Origin: Comamonadaceae bacterium
GTDB taxonomy: Bacteria; Pseudomonadota; Gammaproteobacteria; Burkholderiales; Burkholderiaceae_C
Length of the DNA stretch: 17,435 bases
Assembly (NCBI GenBank): GCA_947460165.1
Contig: CANHKH010000024.1
Location: 1 to 17,435 of the forward strand
Reading direction: 5' to 3'
The position numbers were made by a program, and so were the translations under genes. The stretch's first letter is position 1. Every line of letters begins with the position of its first letter. The notes beneath the pieces are model-generated. The model worked only from the letters and a program-made list of their open reading frames with translations. It was not told where the DNA came from and ran no database searches. Below are positions 8,896 to 16,053 of this stretch, one piece after another.

Positions 8896-9867
8896 ATGAA
8901 AATCAAACTGCATCTGCTCTGGCCCTTGCTGTGCGCTCTGGGCTTGCTGCCGAGCACGCAAGCGCTGGGCTACCCGATCAAGCCGATCAAATTGGTGGTG
9001 CCCTTTCCAGCTGGTGGCTCCACCGACATGGTGGCTCGCCTGTTGGCCGAGCGCATGTCGCCCCTGCTGGGCCAGGCCATGGTGGTTGAAAACCGAGGCG
9101 GCGGCGGCAGCGTCATGGGCGCCGATGCGGTGGCCAAAGCCAGACCCGATGGTTACACCCTCTTGATGGCCACGGTCAGCACCCATGGCGCCAGCCCCGC
9201 CATTTATAAAAAAATACCCTATGACCCCATCAAGGATTTCCAGCCCATCACCAACGTGATGGCCGTGCCCAGCGTGCTGATGGTGCACCCCAAGCTGCCT
9301 GCCAAAGATATCCAAGCCTTCATCAGCCTGGCCAAAGCCGCCCCAGGGCATTACAGCTACGGCTCGCCGGGGGCGGGCACCCTGGGCCATGCCAACGTCG
9401 AGAGCTTCACCCAACTCGCGGGCATACAGCTTTTGCATGTGCCCTACAAAGGGGCGGGCCCGGCCATGAATGACGCGCTGGCCGGGCAAGTGGATGTGCT
9501 GACCGACAACCTGCCGTCGGCCCTGACGCATATTCAGGCTGGCCGTTTGCGTGCGCTGGCGGTGTTGTCGCCTCAGCGCTCCCCACTCTTGCCTCAGGTG
9601 CCCACCTATCGCGAAGCCGGCTTCAAAGACATGAGCGAGGGCGGCTGGTTTGGTTTGATGGCGCCAGCCGGCACGCCCTCCATCGTGGTCAAAACACTCA
9701 TGGAGGCTGCGCACAAGGCCATGCTCGACCCGTCGTTCAAACAGCGCACAGACACCCTGGGTGGCTTGTCGATGGCCAACACGCCTGAGGAATTTGCCCT
9801 GCAAGTCAAAACAGCGCTGACACGCTACCAAGCCATTGCCAAAGCAGCCCAGATGCAGGCGGACTGA
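8896..9867 (+). CDS. Bug/TctC family periplasmic solute-binding protein (second copy)
   Basis: This is a 323-residue Bug/TctC receptor, a periplasmic protein that captures a small, usually carboxylated solute. Residues 1-25 form a Sec signal peptide (MKIKLHLLW, a leucine-rich core, TQALG). Family motifs are VVPFPAGGSTDMVARLLAE (34-52), VVENRGGGGSVMGADAVAK (63-81), DGYTLLM (85-91), IPYDPIKDFQP (107-117) and HVPYKGAGPA (181-190). The frame is open further upstream to 8797, but the ATG at 8896 is chosen because it has GGAG at 8886-8889 with ideal spacing and starts the signal peptide. No TctA/TctB genes are adjacent. It resembles the receptor at 895-1863 in fold and motifs but differs clearly in sequence, so this is not a recent duplication. 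The amidohydrolase-family gene follows after 5 bases, and a LysR gene is divergent. Confidence 0.95.
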   Translation: MKIKLHLLWPLLCALGLLPSTQALGYPIKPIKLVVPFPAGGSTDMVARLLAERMSPLLGQAMVVENRGGGGSVMGADAVAKARPDGYTLLMATVSTHGASPAIYKKIPYDPIKDFQPITNVMAVPSVLMVHPKLPAKDIQAFISLAKAAPGHYSYGSPGAGTLGHANVESFTQLAGIQLLHVPYKGAGPAMNDALAGQVDVLTDNLPSALTHIQAGRLRALAVLSPQRSPLLPQVPTYREAGFKDMSEGGWFGLMAPAGTPSIVVKTLMEAAHKAMLDPSFKQRTDTLGGLSMANTPEEFALQVKTALTRYQAIAKAAQMQAD

Positions 9868-9872
9868 ACACC

Positions 9873-10772
9873 ATGCAAAATCCATTTGAAGCAGTGAGCA
9901 TCCAATGGCCTGAGCCTCGGTTGGCCTTGCCCTTGGTGTGCGATTCGCCGCACAGCGGCACCGAGTATCCGGCAGACTTTCAGGCTGCCTTGCCCATGGC
10001 TGTATTGCGCCAAGCTGAAGACACCGATGTGGCTGAGCTGTGGTCCTCTGCCGTTGAGGTGGGGGCCACCTTGATTGCCGCACGTTTTCCACGCAGCTAC
10101 ATAGACCCCAACCGGGCTGTCGACGACCTGGACCCCGCGCTGATGGAAGGCGATTGGCCGACGGCGTTGGCGCCCAGTGAAAAGTCCAGATTGGGTTTTG
10201 GACTGGTCTGGAGCAAGGTGGACGCCAGCCACCCCATTTACGACCGCCGCTTGTCGGTGGCCGAGGTACAGCAGCGCATTGCGCATTATTGGCAGCCTTA
10301 CCGCCATGCACTGGCCCAGGAAGTTGAATGCGCGGCTCGCCAGTTTGGGGCGGTCTGGCACTTGAACCTGCACTCCATGCCGGACAACGCTTATGCCCGC
10401 CTAGGGATCACAGTCCAGCGGCCGCTGGCCGATTTTGTCTTGGGGGACCGTGATGGCAGCACCTGCGAGCCCGAGTTCATCGACGTGGTCGAGCGCAGCT
10501 TGCGCAGTTTCGGCTACAGCGTGGCCCGCAACGACCCCTACAGGGGCACACCTGTGCTGTTGCAAACCGGCCAGCCCGCTTTGGGGCGCCACAGCCTGCA
10601 AATTGAAATTCGAAGGCCGCTGTACATGGATGAGGCCACGCGCGAGCGCAATGCTCTTTTTCATGTGCTTCAGTGGCAACTGGGCCACACCATGCGCAAT
10701 GTGGCGCAATATGTGCAGTACAGGGTGGAGCAACTGGCTCACACCTCGCTCACCTCGTCATGCCTTGACTGA
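9873..10772 (+). CDS. N-formylglutamate amidohydrolase family protein (HutG-like)
   Basis: This 299-residue protein belongs to the N-formylglutamate amidohydrolase family, whose characterised members release formate from N-formyl-L-glutamate in histidine breakdown. Conserved blocks are all present: DSPHSG (24-29, with likely metal-binding D24/H27), RSYIDPNRAVDDLD (74-87), LNLHSMPD (164-171), FVLGDRDGSTC (188-198), NDPYRGTPVLL (220-230) and LQIEIRRPLYMDE (242-254). Length fits the family (about 260-300). It starts 5 bases after the Bug receptor stop, so the two are surely cotranscribed. No hutH, hutU or hutI gene is nearby, so the true substrate may be another N-acylated or amidated acid captured by that receptor; this is inference. 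The protein has no signal peptide and should be cytoplasmic. The last ~10 residues are not conserved sequence. Confidence 0.9.
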   Translation: MQNPFEAVSIQWPEPRLALPLVCDSPHSGTEYPADFQAALPMAVLRQAEDTDVAELWSSAVEVGATLIAARFPRSYIDPNRAVDDLDPALMEGDWPTALAPSEKSRLGFGLVWSKVDASHPIYDRRLSVAEVQQRIAHYWQPYRHALAQEVECAARQFGAVWHLNLHSMPDNAYARLGITVQRPLADFVLGDRDGSTCEPEFIDVVERSLRSFGYSVARNDPYRGTPVLLQTGQPALGRHSLQIEIRRPLYMDEATRERNALFHVLQWQLGHTMRNVAQYVQYRVEQLAHTSLTSSCLD

Positions 10773-10890
10773 GGCCTTTGGGGACGGCCATTGCGCTGCG
10801 ACATCCGCGGCCCAAGCTGCGTCTGGCCAGGCCTTGGCCCTGGGCAAGAGCCCTTGAAATACGCCCGCACGGCAGGCAGGGGAAATCAGA

Positions 10891-10913
10891 CTATTCTTGG
10901 GATAGCTTTTTTT
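10891..10913 (+). terminator. Weak intrinsic terminator or leader hairpin before the TauE/SafE gene
   Basis: CTATTC (10891-10896) and GGATAG (10900-10905) can form a 6-bp stem with one G-U pair and a 3-base loop, followed by C and seven T residues (10907-10913). It lies 118 bases after the amidohydrolase stop and would end that transcript. The stem is short and AT-rich, so strength is doubtful. The next gene starts only 11 bases past the T-tract. Confidence 0.4.
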
Positions 10914-10923
10914 GACCTTTCCC

Positions 10924-11679
10924 ATGTCCCTGCCTTTGATCACCGACCCCTTTTTTTATGCCGTGGCCATACCGGCGACCTTGTTGATGGGGGTCAGCAA
11001 AAGCGGGTTTGGCACGGGTTTTGGCTCCTTGGCCGTGCCCTTGATGGCGTTGGCAGTGTCGGTGCCTGAGGCTGCTGCCATCATGATGCCGGTGCTGTTT
11101 TTCATCGATGTGCTGGGCCTGGCGGCTTTTCGCAAGAACCTGGACTTCAAGCTTCTTCAGTTTTTGGTGCCCTGCGGCCTGGTGGGCACTCTGATGGGCT
11201 ATTTGCTGTTCAAGGTGCTGGACGCGCGCGTGGTGGCTGCCATGGTGGGCGGCTTTACCCTGCTGTTTCTGGCCCAGCGCGTGCTTTTTCCGCCCAAGGC
11301 CGATGCCCCGCCGCCGCCACGTTGGTTGGGGGCCGTGTTGACGGTGACATCCGGCTTTACCAGCTTTGTGGCCCATGCGGGTGGCCCGCCCCTGAGTGTT
11401 TATGTGATCCCCTTGCGCCTGTCACCGGTGCTGTTTGCGTCCACCCTGTCTTTTTTCTTTTTCACCATCAATTTGTCCAAGTGGGTTCCTTACGGCCTGC
11501 TGGGTCTGCTGGACTGGCGCAACATGACCACCTCGCTGGCCTTGCTGCCTTTTGTGCCGCTGGGGGTGTGGACAGGGGTGCGCTTGGCCAAGCGCATCAA
11601 GCCTGCGCTTTTTTACCGCTTTCTGTATGCCGGCATGTTCCTCACGGGCAGCAAGCTGCTGTGGGACGGCTTTCACTGA
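10924..11679 (+). CDS. TauE/SafE (TSUP) family membrane permease
   Basis: This 251-residue polytopic inner-membrane protein belongs to the sulfite exporter TauE/SafE family, whose members move sulfite, sulfonates, thiosulfate or other small organic anions. The two family half-motifs are visible: LMGVSKSGFGTGFGSLAVPL (21-40) and the paired block TSGFTSFVAHAGGPPLSVYV (142-161). About eight hydrophobic segments are seen, with a proline-rich cytoplasmic loop (PPKADAPPPPR) between the halves, matching the family length of ~250. I chose ATG 10924, giving MSLPLITDPFFYAVAIPATLL; a TTG at 10912 (4 codons earlier) is the alternative. Neither has a convincing Shine-Dalgarno, and a T-tract sits directly upstream. 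It converges with trmL. The substrate cannot be inferred, since no sulfur-metabolism gene is adjacent. Confidence 0.9.
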   Translation: MSLPLITDPFFYAVAIPATLLMGVSKSGFGTGFGSLAVPLMALAVSVPEAAAIMMPVLFFIDVLGLAAFRKNLDFKLLQFLVPCGLVGTLMGYLLFKVLDARVVAAMVGGFTLLFLAQRVLFPPKADAPPPPRWLGAVLTVTSGFTSFVAHAGGPPLSVYVIPLRLSPVLFASTLSFFFFTINLSKWVPYGLLGLLDWRNMTTSLALLPFVPLGVWTGVRLAKRIKPALFYRFLYAGMFLTGSKLLWDGFH

Positions 11680-11682
11680 ACG

Positions 11683-11698
11683 CCAGGCGCTGGCCTGG
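11683..11698. terminator. GC-rich hairpin between convergent TauE/SafE and trmL genes
   Basis: CCAGGC (11683-11688) and GCCTGG (11693-11698) form a perfect 6-bp stem with a 4-base loop in the 37-base gap between two convergent stops. There is no U-tract on either strand, so it is at best a weak bidirectional terminator or 3'-end protector. Confidence 0.3.
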
Positions 11699-11716
11699 AG
11701 GGCTTTGTGGGGGCGA

Positions 11717-12196
11717 TCAAGATTGAAGTTGGGCGCCGGCAAAGCCGCATTGGCGCCAGGCTTCAAACACTGTCACCGCCACCGCGTTGGACAGGTTCAG
11801 GCTGCGCTGATCGGCCAACATGGGCAAGCGCAGACGCTGTGCCAGGGGAAATTGCTCGCGCACCTCGGCCGGCAAACCTGCGGTTTCCGAGCCAAACACC
11901 AGCCAGTCGCCGGCTTGAAAGCGCAACTCAAAGGCCGAGCGAGAGCCTCGAGTGGTCAGTGCGAACATGCGCTCAGGCGGCGGGCGCTGGTCTTCCAACA
12001 AGGCCTGCCAACTGCTGTGCCTGCGCACCGTGGCGCTCTCGTGGTAGTCCAGACCAGCGCGGCGCAGGTGTTTGTCGTCCATGGCAAAGCCCAGGGGCTC
12101 GACCAGGTGCAACTGACAGCCCGTGTTGGCCGACAAGCGGATGACGTTGCCGGTGTTGGGCGGAATCTCTGGGGCCACCAAGACGATGTGAAACAT
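11717..12196 (-). CDS. trmL: tRNA (cytidine(34)-2'-O)-methyltransferase TrmL
   Basis: This 159-residue SPOUT-fold enzyme methylates the 2'-hydroxyl of the wobble nucleotide (C34/U34) in certain leucine tRNAs, using S-adenosylmethionine. It reads like E. coli TrmL from end to end: MFHIVLVAPEIPPNTGNVIR, then ANTGCQLHLVEPLGF, DDKHLRRAGLDYHE, the knot motifs FGSETAGLP and LPMLADQRSLNLSNAVAV, and the ending FEAWRQCGF. The start at 12196 aligns with the E. coli N-terminus; an in-frame ATG at 12205 would add MAG. Neither has a strong Shine-Dalgarno. It begins 24 bases after the comF stop on the same strand, so comF-trmL is probably an operon. It converges with the TauE/SafE gene. Confidence 0.95.
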   Translation of the reverse strand: MFHIVLVAPEIPPNTGNVIRLSANTGCQLHLVEPLGFAMDDKHLRRAGLDYHESATVRRHSSWQALLEDQRPPPERMFALTTRGSRSAFELRFQAGDWLVFGSETAGLPAEVREQFPLAQRLRLPMLADQRSLNLSNAVAVTVFEAWRQCGFAGAQLQS

Positions 12197-12220
12197 GCCG
12201 GCCATTATCGGCGGCGCGCT

Positions 12221-13012
12221 TCAGGGCGGGGTGCGTGCCACCACCAGGCCAGTGACACTGCGGGCACCGGCTTTTTTCAGCGCCAGGGCTGCCGCTCCCA
12301 GGCTGGCACCACTGGTCATCACATCGTCCACCAGCAGCACATGTTGATGGACCAGCCGGTGGGCCTGCAGAGGATCGACTGCAAAAACACCTTGCACATT
12401 GCCCAGCCGCGCTGCGCGCTTGAGCTCGCTTTGCGGCTTTGTGTGGCGCAGCCTGAGCAGCAGCCCCGCACCGAGCTGCGCGGTGCAGCGGCTGCGCTGG
12501 TGCAAGGCCTTGGCCAACTCCCAGGACTGGTTGAAGCCGCGCTCGGCCAGCCGCTGCCGGGACAGCGGCAGCGGCAGCACCCAATCGTCTGCCTCTAGCC
12601 CTGCCAAGCGTTCGGCCACCGCTGGCTGGGCCAGCAGTCGGTCTGCAAAAAAACCGGCCCAACCGGTTTGCTGCTGAAATTTGAGCCTGGTCAGCAGCTC
12701 CGACCAGGGGTAGCGGTAGTCCAGCGCGGCCAAGCAGCCGTCCAGGGGCAGCGGCTGGCGCACACACTCGGGGCAGCGCTGTGGCCCACCTGGCAAAGCT
12801 GTCCAAGCCAGTGCGCAGCCTGGGCATCGGTGCTGGGGCTGCAGCAAGCGCTGCAGGCAGGCCGTGCACACCGGCTGGCTGGGCCAGCTGCGGCACACCG
12901 CGCATTGGCTGGGCAGGGCTTGTGCCCCCGTTCGACTCACAAGCTGGCGCAAGCCCTGCCACCAGGGCTGTGAACCAGCTTGGTCAGGCGCCTGGGTGTG
13001 GGGGGACGGCAT
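12221..13012 (-). CDS. comF: ComF family phosphoribosyltransferase-like protein
   Basis: ComF proteins are needed for natural DNA uptake in transformable bacteria and combine a zinc-ribbon with a phosphoribosyltransferase fold. This one has 263 residues. Four Cys pairs lie at 37/40, 49/52, 63/66 and 80/83, in CAVC, CTAC, CPGC and CPEC. The conserved RGFNQSWELAKAL (158-170) and the PRPP-binding loop VLLVDDVMTSGASLGA (225-240) follow. Family length is about 220-260. The frame is open upstream to 13240 but that part antisenses the next gene; the ATG at 13010-13012 gives the first sensible start, and its N-terminal ~30 residues are poorly conserved, so an internal start (for example the GTG within LVS, residue 25) is possible. 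The start codon overlaps that of the divergent bioC-like gene. trmL follows after 24 bases. Whether this organism is competent cannot be seen here. Confidence 0.9.
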   Translation of the reverse strand: MPSPHTQAPDQAGSQPWWQGLRQLVSRTGAQALPSQCAVCRSWPSQPVCTACLQRLLQPQHRCPGCALAWTALPGGPQRCPECVRQPLPLDGCLAALDYRYPWSELLTRLKFQQQTGWAGFFADRLLAQPAVAERLAGLEADDWVLPLPLSRQRLAERGFNQSWELAKALHQRSRCTAQLGAGLLLRLRHTKPQSELKRAARLGNVQGVFAVDPLQAHRLVHQHVLLVDDVMTSGASLGAAALALKKAGARSVTGLVVARTPP

Positions 13013-13961
13013 GCGCTCAATATACTCAGCTGCCCTGCCGCAAGCCACCTGGACATACCCTTTGCCTGACCCCGCGCCCCCCCCTCTGGACCCTGTTGCG
13101 CTGGCGCGCTGGCACCGAGCCGCGCCCATGGAGACCCCTTGGCTGCACGAAGAGGTGGCCCGGCGCATGCACGAGCGCCTGACCTGGATCAAGCGCAAGC
13201 CCCAGCAATGGACCGATTGGGAGCCGGTGCGCGGAGGCATGCAGGCCCATGATGCCTTGCTGCAGGACTGCGGCGCGCGCTGTGTGGTGCTTGAACGCCA
13301 GCCTCACAGGCAGGAAGCGGCCCGCCTGCGGTGGCCGCCCAGTTGGTGGCAGCTTGGGCGTTGGCGACCAGGGCGCGCCGACATGGAACCCGCACCGGCC
13401 AGCCAGGACATGGTTTGGGCCAACATGGCTCTGCATTTGGAGGCCGACCCGCAAACGCTGATGGCGCGCTGGCACCAGCTGCTCAAGGTGGAGGGCTTTG
13501 TCATGTTCTCCTGCCTGGGGCCTGACAGTGCTTTGGAATTGCGCCAGCTCTACCAGCACCTGGGCTGGCCCCCCGCGGGCCACGAGTTGACCGACATGCA
13601 CGATTGGGGCGACATGCTGGTGCACAGCGGTTTTGCCGAGCCGGTGATGGACATGGAGCGCCTGACGCTGACCTTTGAGACACCAGAGCGTTTGCTGCAG
13701 GAGCTCGCTGGTCTGGGTCGCAATTTCCATGCGCAGCGTTTTCCTGCGCTGCGTGGCCGCCGCTGGAAGGCCGAGCTGCTGGCGGCCATGCGCGAGCGGA
13801 TGCCCCGCCAGCCGGACGGGCGTTGGCCGCTGAGCTTCGAGCTCATTTACGGTCACGCCATCAAACCCACTCCGAAGTTCAAGATAGAAGCGTCCAGCCA
13901 AGTGTCTTTGGCAGACATGCGGCGCATGCTCAAAGGCGCAGGACCTGCTTCAGGGGCCTGA
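13011..13961 (+). CDS. BioC-like methyltransferase (putative malonyl-ACP O-methyltransferase)
   Basis: BioC methylates malonyl-ACP to disguise it for pimelate synthesis, the first part of biotin formation. The 316-residue protein matches BioC in its C-terminal two thirds: DMVWANMALHLEADPQTL (133-150), the LKVEGFVMFSCLGPDSALEL block (158-177), and HELTDMHDWGDMLVHSGFAE with PVMDMERLTLTF (191-222). In BioC the SAM-binding motif I reads like DLGCGTG; here the corresponding region (about 65-95) reads TDWEPVRGGMQAHDALLQD and has no such glycine loop. The N-terminal DPVALARWHRAAPMETPWLHEEVARRM is where family similarity begins. ATG 13011 is used, with a low-complexity proline-rich leader; TTG 13062 or ATG 13128 are alternatives. 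The start overlaps the divergent comF start. The methyltransferase-family label is firm; catalytic activity is uncertain. Confidence 0.75.
   Translation: MRSIYSAALPQATWTYPLPDPAPPPLDPVALARWHRAAPMETPWLHEEVARRMHERLTWIKRKPQQWTDWEPVRGGMQAHDALLQDCGARCVVLERQPHRQEAARLRWPPSWWQLGRWRPGRADMEPAPASQDMVWANMALHLEADPQTLMARWHQLLKVEGFVMFSCLGPDSALELRQLYQHLGWPPAGHELTDMHDWGDMLVHSGFAEPVMDMERLTLTFETPERLLQELAGLGRNFHAQRFPALRGRRWKAELLAAMRERMPRQPDGRWPLSFELIYGHAIKPTPKFKIEASSQVSLADMRRMLKGAGPASGA
13019..13026. promoter_or_regulatory. Candidate shared -10 patch for comF and/or the bioC-like gene
   Basis: The AT patch AATATACT contains TATATT on the minus strand (13024-13019), 6 bases upstream of the comF ATG, and TATACT on the plus strand (13021-13026), inside the first codons of the bioC-like gene. 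Each matches the sigma70 -10 consensus TATAAT at five of six positions. A matching -35 is not evident for either, although TGGCTT at 13047-13042 is possible for comF. It stands out only because the flanking DNA is very GC-rich. Confidence 0.25.
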
Positions 13962-14135
13962 GGTCGCGCTGGTGCAACTCGTTTTCAGGGTAAAGAGCGG
14001 CAAAACTTGTGGACATGTTCAGCCGCTGCAATACCGACCCTGAGATGCGAATTAAACTTTGCTCTACGCTTTGCTGGGTATGGTCCTTGGGAAATGCGGG
14101 GCAGCCTGGTGCTGCCAACTTGTGAGTTTGATGCC

Positions 14136-14633
14136 GTGTCGACCTCTTCTCCTTTTCGATTTGCCACTTCCAGCCACCAGGCCGATGGCCGTTACCAAGC
14201 GGTCCAGTGGCTGATCAAACGCAATTGCTCGGTCACCCCGACCCAGTTGGTGCATCTTTACGTGTCCCTGTGTGTGGTCTCGCTGGGCATTGCCTTGTTT
14301 TTTTGGATGCAGGGGGCCCGCATGGTCATGCCTTTTGCATGGTTGGAGCTGCTGGCCGTGGGCGCAGCCTTCTGGGTCTATGCCCGACATGCCCGCGACG
14401 GAGAAAAAATCACGCTGTACGGCCCCAGCCTGGTGGTGGAGTTGGAAAACGGCGGCCGCACCGAGCGCGCAGAGTTCGCCAGGGAGTGGGTGCGGGTGGA
14501 GCCGCGCAGCGGCGATGGCTCCTTGATCCAGGTGTCTGGACAAGGCCGCACAGTGGTGGTGGGGCGGCACTTGAGGCCCGAGCTCAGGCCTGCCCTGGCC
14601 CGTGAAATTCGCCTGGCCTTGCGCGGATGCTGA
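14136..14633 (+). CDS. DUF2244 domain membrane protein upstream of cytochrome oxidase genes
   Basis: This small integral membrane protein of the DUF2244 family (165 residues from the chosen start) has no established function. It shows the family pattern: WLIKRNCSVTPTQL, then a first membrane helix (VSLCVVSLGIALFFWM), GARMVMPFAWLELLAVGAAF as the second helix, YARHARDGEKITL, and a soluble C-terminal domain with VVVGRHLRPELRPALA near the end. GTG 14136 is preferred because it leaves a ~24-residue lead before WLIKRNC, close to what I expect for related proteins; ATG 14094 would add 14 residues. No clear Shine-Dalgarno precedes either. It lies 136 bases before coxB on the same strand, and its placement beside cytochrome c oxidase genes suggests an oxidase accessory or assembly role, which is inference. 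The 174 bases before it (13962-14135) hold nothing I can identify. Confidence 0.8.
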   Translation: MSTSSPFRFATSSHQADGRYQAVQWLIKRNCSVTPTQLVHLYVSLCVVSLGIALFFWMQGARMVMPFAWLELLAVGAAFWVYARHARDGEKITLYGPSLVVELENGGRTERAEFAREWVRVEPRSGDGSLIQVSGQGRTVVVGRHLRPELRPALAREIRLALRGC

Positions 14634-14717
14634 CGCTTGAGCGGCCAAGGCGGACAAGGCCTGGGTTCCTGACACGAAGCTTGCTTGGATGCGCCGATTT
14701 GGCTCCTGTTGACTCTC

Positions 14718-14723
14718 TATAAT
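14718..14723 (+). promoter_or_regulatory. Candidate -10 element for the cox operon
   Basis: A perfect TATAAT lies 46 bases upstream of the coxB ATG, in an AT-rich interval after the DUF2244 gene, which is where a cox promoter is expected. No good -35 is found at 15-18 bases spacing; TTTGGC (14698-14703) is too close and TTGGAT (14685-14690) too far. It may need an activator, or be chance. Confidence 0.4.
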
Positions 14724-14769
14724 TACTGTGTTTTGACCGGTTCTTGATACTCCCCAAATAGCAAAGACG

Positions 14770-16011
14770 ATGAACGTGAGCAACAACATGGCCCAGGGCT
14801 TGAAGTGCGCGCAAGCGCTGTCGAAGTCAGCGCGCAACTCCGCGCTGTCACTGTCTGTCAAGGCCAGCGCTTGGGTGACTGTGGCTGGCGCAGCCTTGTC
14901 TTCCCGCGCCGCTGAGCTGAATTTGCCTGGCGGGCCCCAAGTCCATCAGCTGAATCTGCCCTCTCCAGCCACGCTGATTGCGGCCGAGCAAAATTGGCTG
15001 CATTGGGCCATGATGATCATTTGCTTGGTGATCTTTGTCGCCGTTTTCAGTGTGATGTTTTATTCCATGTGGAAGCACCGCAAGTCGGTGGGCCACAAGG
15101 CGGCCAACTTTCATGAATCCACCACGGTGGAGATCATTTGGACCATCGTGCCCTTTTTGATTGTGATTGGCATGGCCTTGATGGCCACCAAACTTTTGGT
15201 GGCGCAAAAAGACACCTCCAATGCCGACCTGACCATCAAAGCCACAGGTATTCAGTGGAAGTGGGGTTACGAGTACATCAAGGGCGAGGGTCAAGGCATT
15301 GCCTTTGTCTCCACGCTCGATGCCAGCCATCGCGCCATGTCCAATGCGGGCGGCCCCAAAAAAGGCGAGGTGGTCAGCGATTACCTGCTCAAGGTCGATG
15401 AGCCCTTGGTGGTGCCGGTCAATCAAAAAATCCGCATCATCACCACCGCCAACGATGTGATTCACGCCTTTGCCGTGCCGCAGTTCGGCATCAAGCAAGA
15501 CGCCATTCCTGGTTTTGTGCGTGACACCTGGTTCAGGGCCGAAAAAACCGGCGACTTTTATGGTCAGTGCCAAGAGTTGTGCGGCAAAGAGCACGCCTAC
15601 ATGCCCATCCACGTCAAGGTGGTCACGGCCGAGCAGTATTCGGCATGGACCCAGGCCAAATTCAAAGAAGCGGCAGCCAAGGCCGATGATCCGAGCAAAG
15701 TCTGGGTGCAGGCCGATTTGATGGCCCGCGGGGAAAAGGTGTATGCCGCCAATTGTGCTGCTTGCCACCAGGCCACCGGCAAGGGTGCAGGTCCCATCAA
15801 GCCGCTGGACGGCTCGGCAGTGGTCATGGCCGAAGACCACCTCCTGCAAACCAATATTTTGCTCAATGGCGCGGCCAACGGCTCCATGCCTGCCTGGAAG
15901 CAACTGAGCGACACCGATATCGCTGCCGTCATCACCTACACCAAGAACAATTGGTCCAACAAAACCGGTCAGATTGTTCAGCCCGCCCAGGTCTTGGCAG
16001 CGCGCAAGTAA
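14770..16011 (+). CDS. coxB: Cytochrome c oxidase subunit II with fused C-terminal cytochrome c domain
   Basis: Subunit II takes electrons from cytochrome c through its CuA centre and passes them to subunit I of the aerobic oxidase. The 413-residue protein has a signal sequence (about 1-48), two membrane helices (near 78-100 and 122-142, the latter after FHESTTVEIIWTIVPFLIV), and a periplasmic cupredoxin domain. CuA ligands are visible: H232 in DVIHAF, C267, C271 and H275 in CQELCGKEH, and M278, with E269 between the cysteines; the aromatic electron-entry stretch is IQWKWGYEY (161-169). Residues ~315-395 form a cytochrome c domain with CAACH (329-333) and a likely axial Met in GSMPAW (M373), as in caa3-type enzymes. 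ATG 14770 has only a weak Shine-Dalgarno (AAAGA); ATG 14788 is an alternative. coxA follows after 42 bases. Confidence 0.97.
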   Translation: MNVSNNMAQGLKCAQALSKSARNSALSLSVKASAWVTVAGAALSSRAAELNLPGGPQVHQLNLPSPATLIAAEQNWLHWAMMIICLVIFVAVFSVMFYSMWKHRKSVGHKAANFHESTTVEIIWTIVPFLIVIGMALMATKLLVAQKDTSNADLTIKATGIQWKWGYEYIKGEGQGIAFVSTLDASHRAMSNAGGPKKGEVVSDYLLKVDEPLVVPVNQKIRIITTANDVIHAFAVPQFGIKQDAIPGFVRDTWFRAEKTGDFYGQCQELCGKEHAYMPIHVKVVTAEQYSAWTQAKFKEAAAKADDPSKVWVQADLMARGEKVYAANCAACHQATGKGAGPIKPLDGSAVVMAEDHLLQTNILLNGAANGSMPAWKQLSDTDIAAVITYTKNNWSNKTGQIVQPAQVLAARK

Positions 16012-16053
16012 TCCGATTTCAGTCTCAAGTTCAAGTCATCAAAGGCAATCCAA

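Noticed and set aside
8872..10311. A 479-codon open frame on the minus strand
   Set aside because: It is antisense across the Bug receptor and the amidohydrolase gene, both of which have clear family motifs. Its translation is low-complexity (H/G/Q/R-rich), as expected from GC-rich third positions.
12864..13010. Upstream extension of the bioC-like frame to 12864
   Set aside because: This part is antisense to the conserved Cys-rich region of comF, and its translation has no similarity to the BioC family.
13013..13240. Upstream extension of the comF frame to 13240
   Set aside because: It is antisense to the bioC-like coding region, and the translation is not ComF-like.
13942..13965. Possible terminator after the bioC-like gene (GACCT ... 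AGGTC)
   Set aside because: The stem is short, interrupted by a bulge, and has no U-tract.
14007..14093. Upstream extension of the DUF2244 frame to an ATG at 14007
   Set aside because: The added sequence is not family-like and has no ribosome site; the conserved part begins after 14136.
14744..14760. Possible FNR/ANR box near TTGATACTCCCCAAATA before coxB
   Set aside because: Only the left half-site TTGAT is present; the right half does not match ATCAA.
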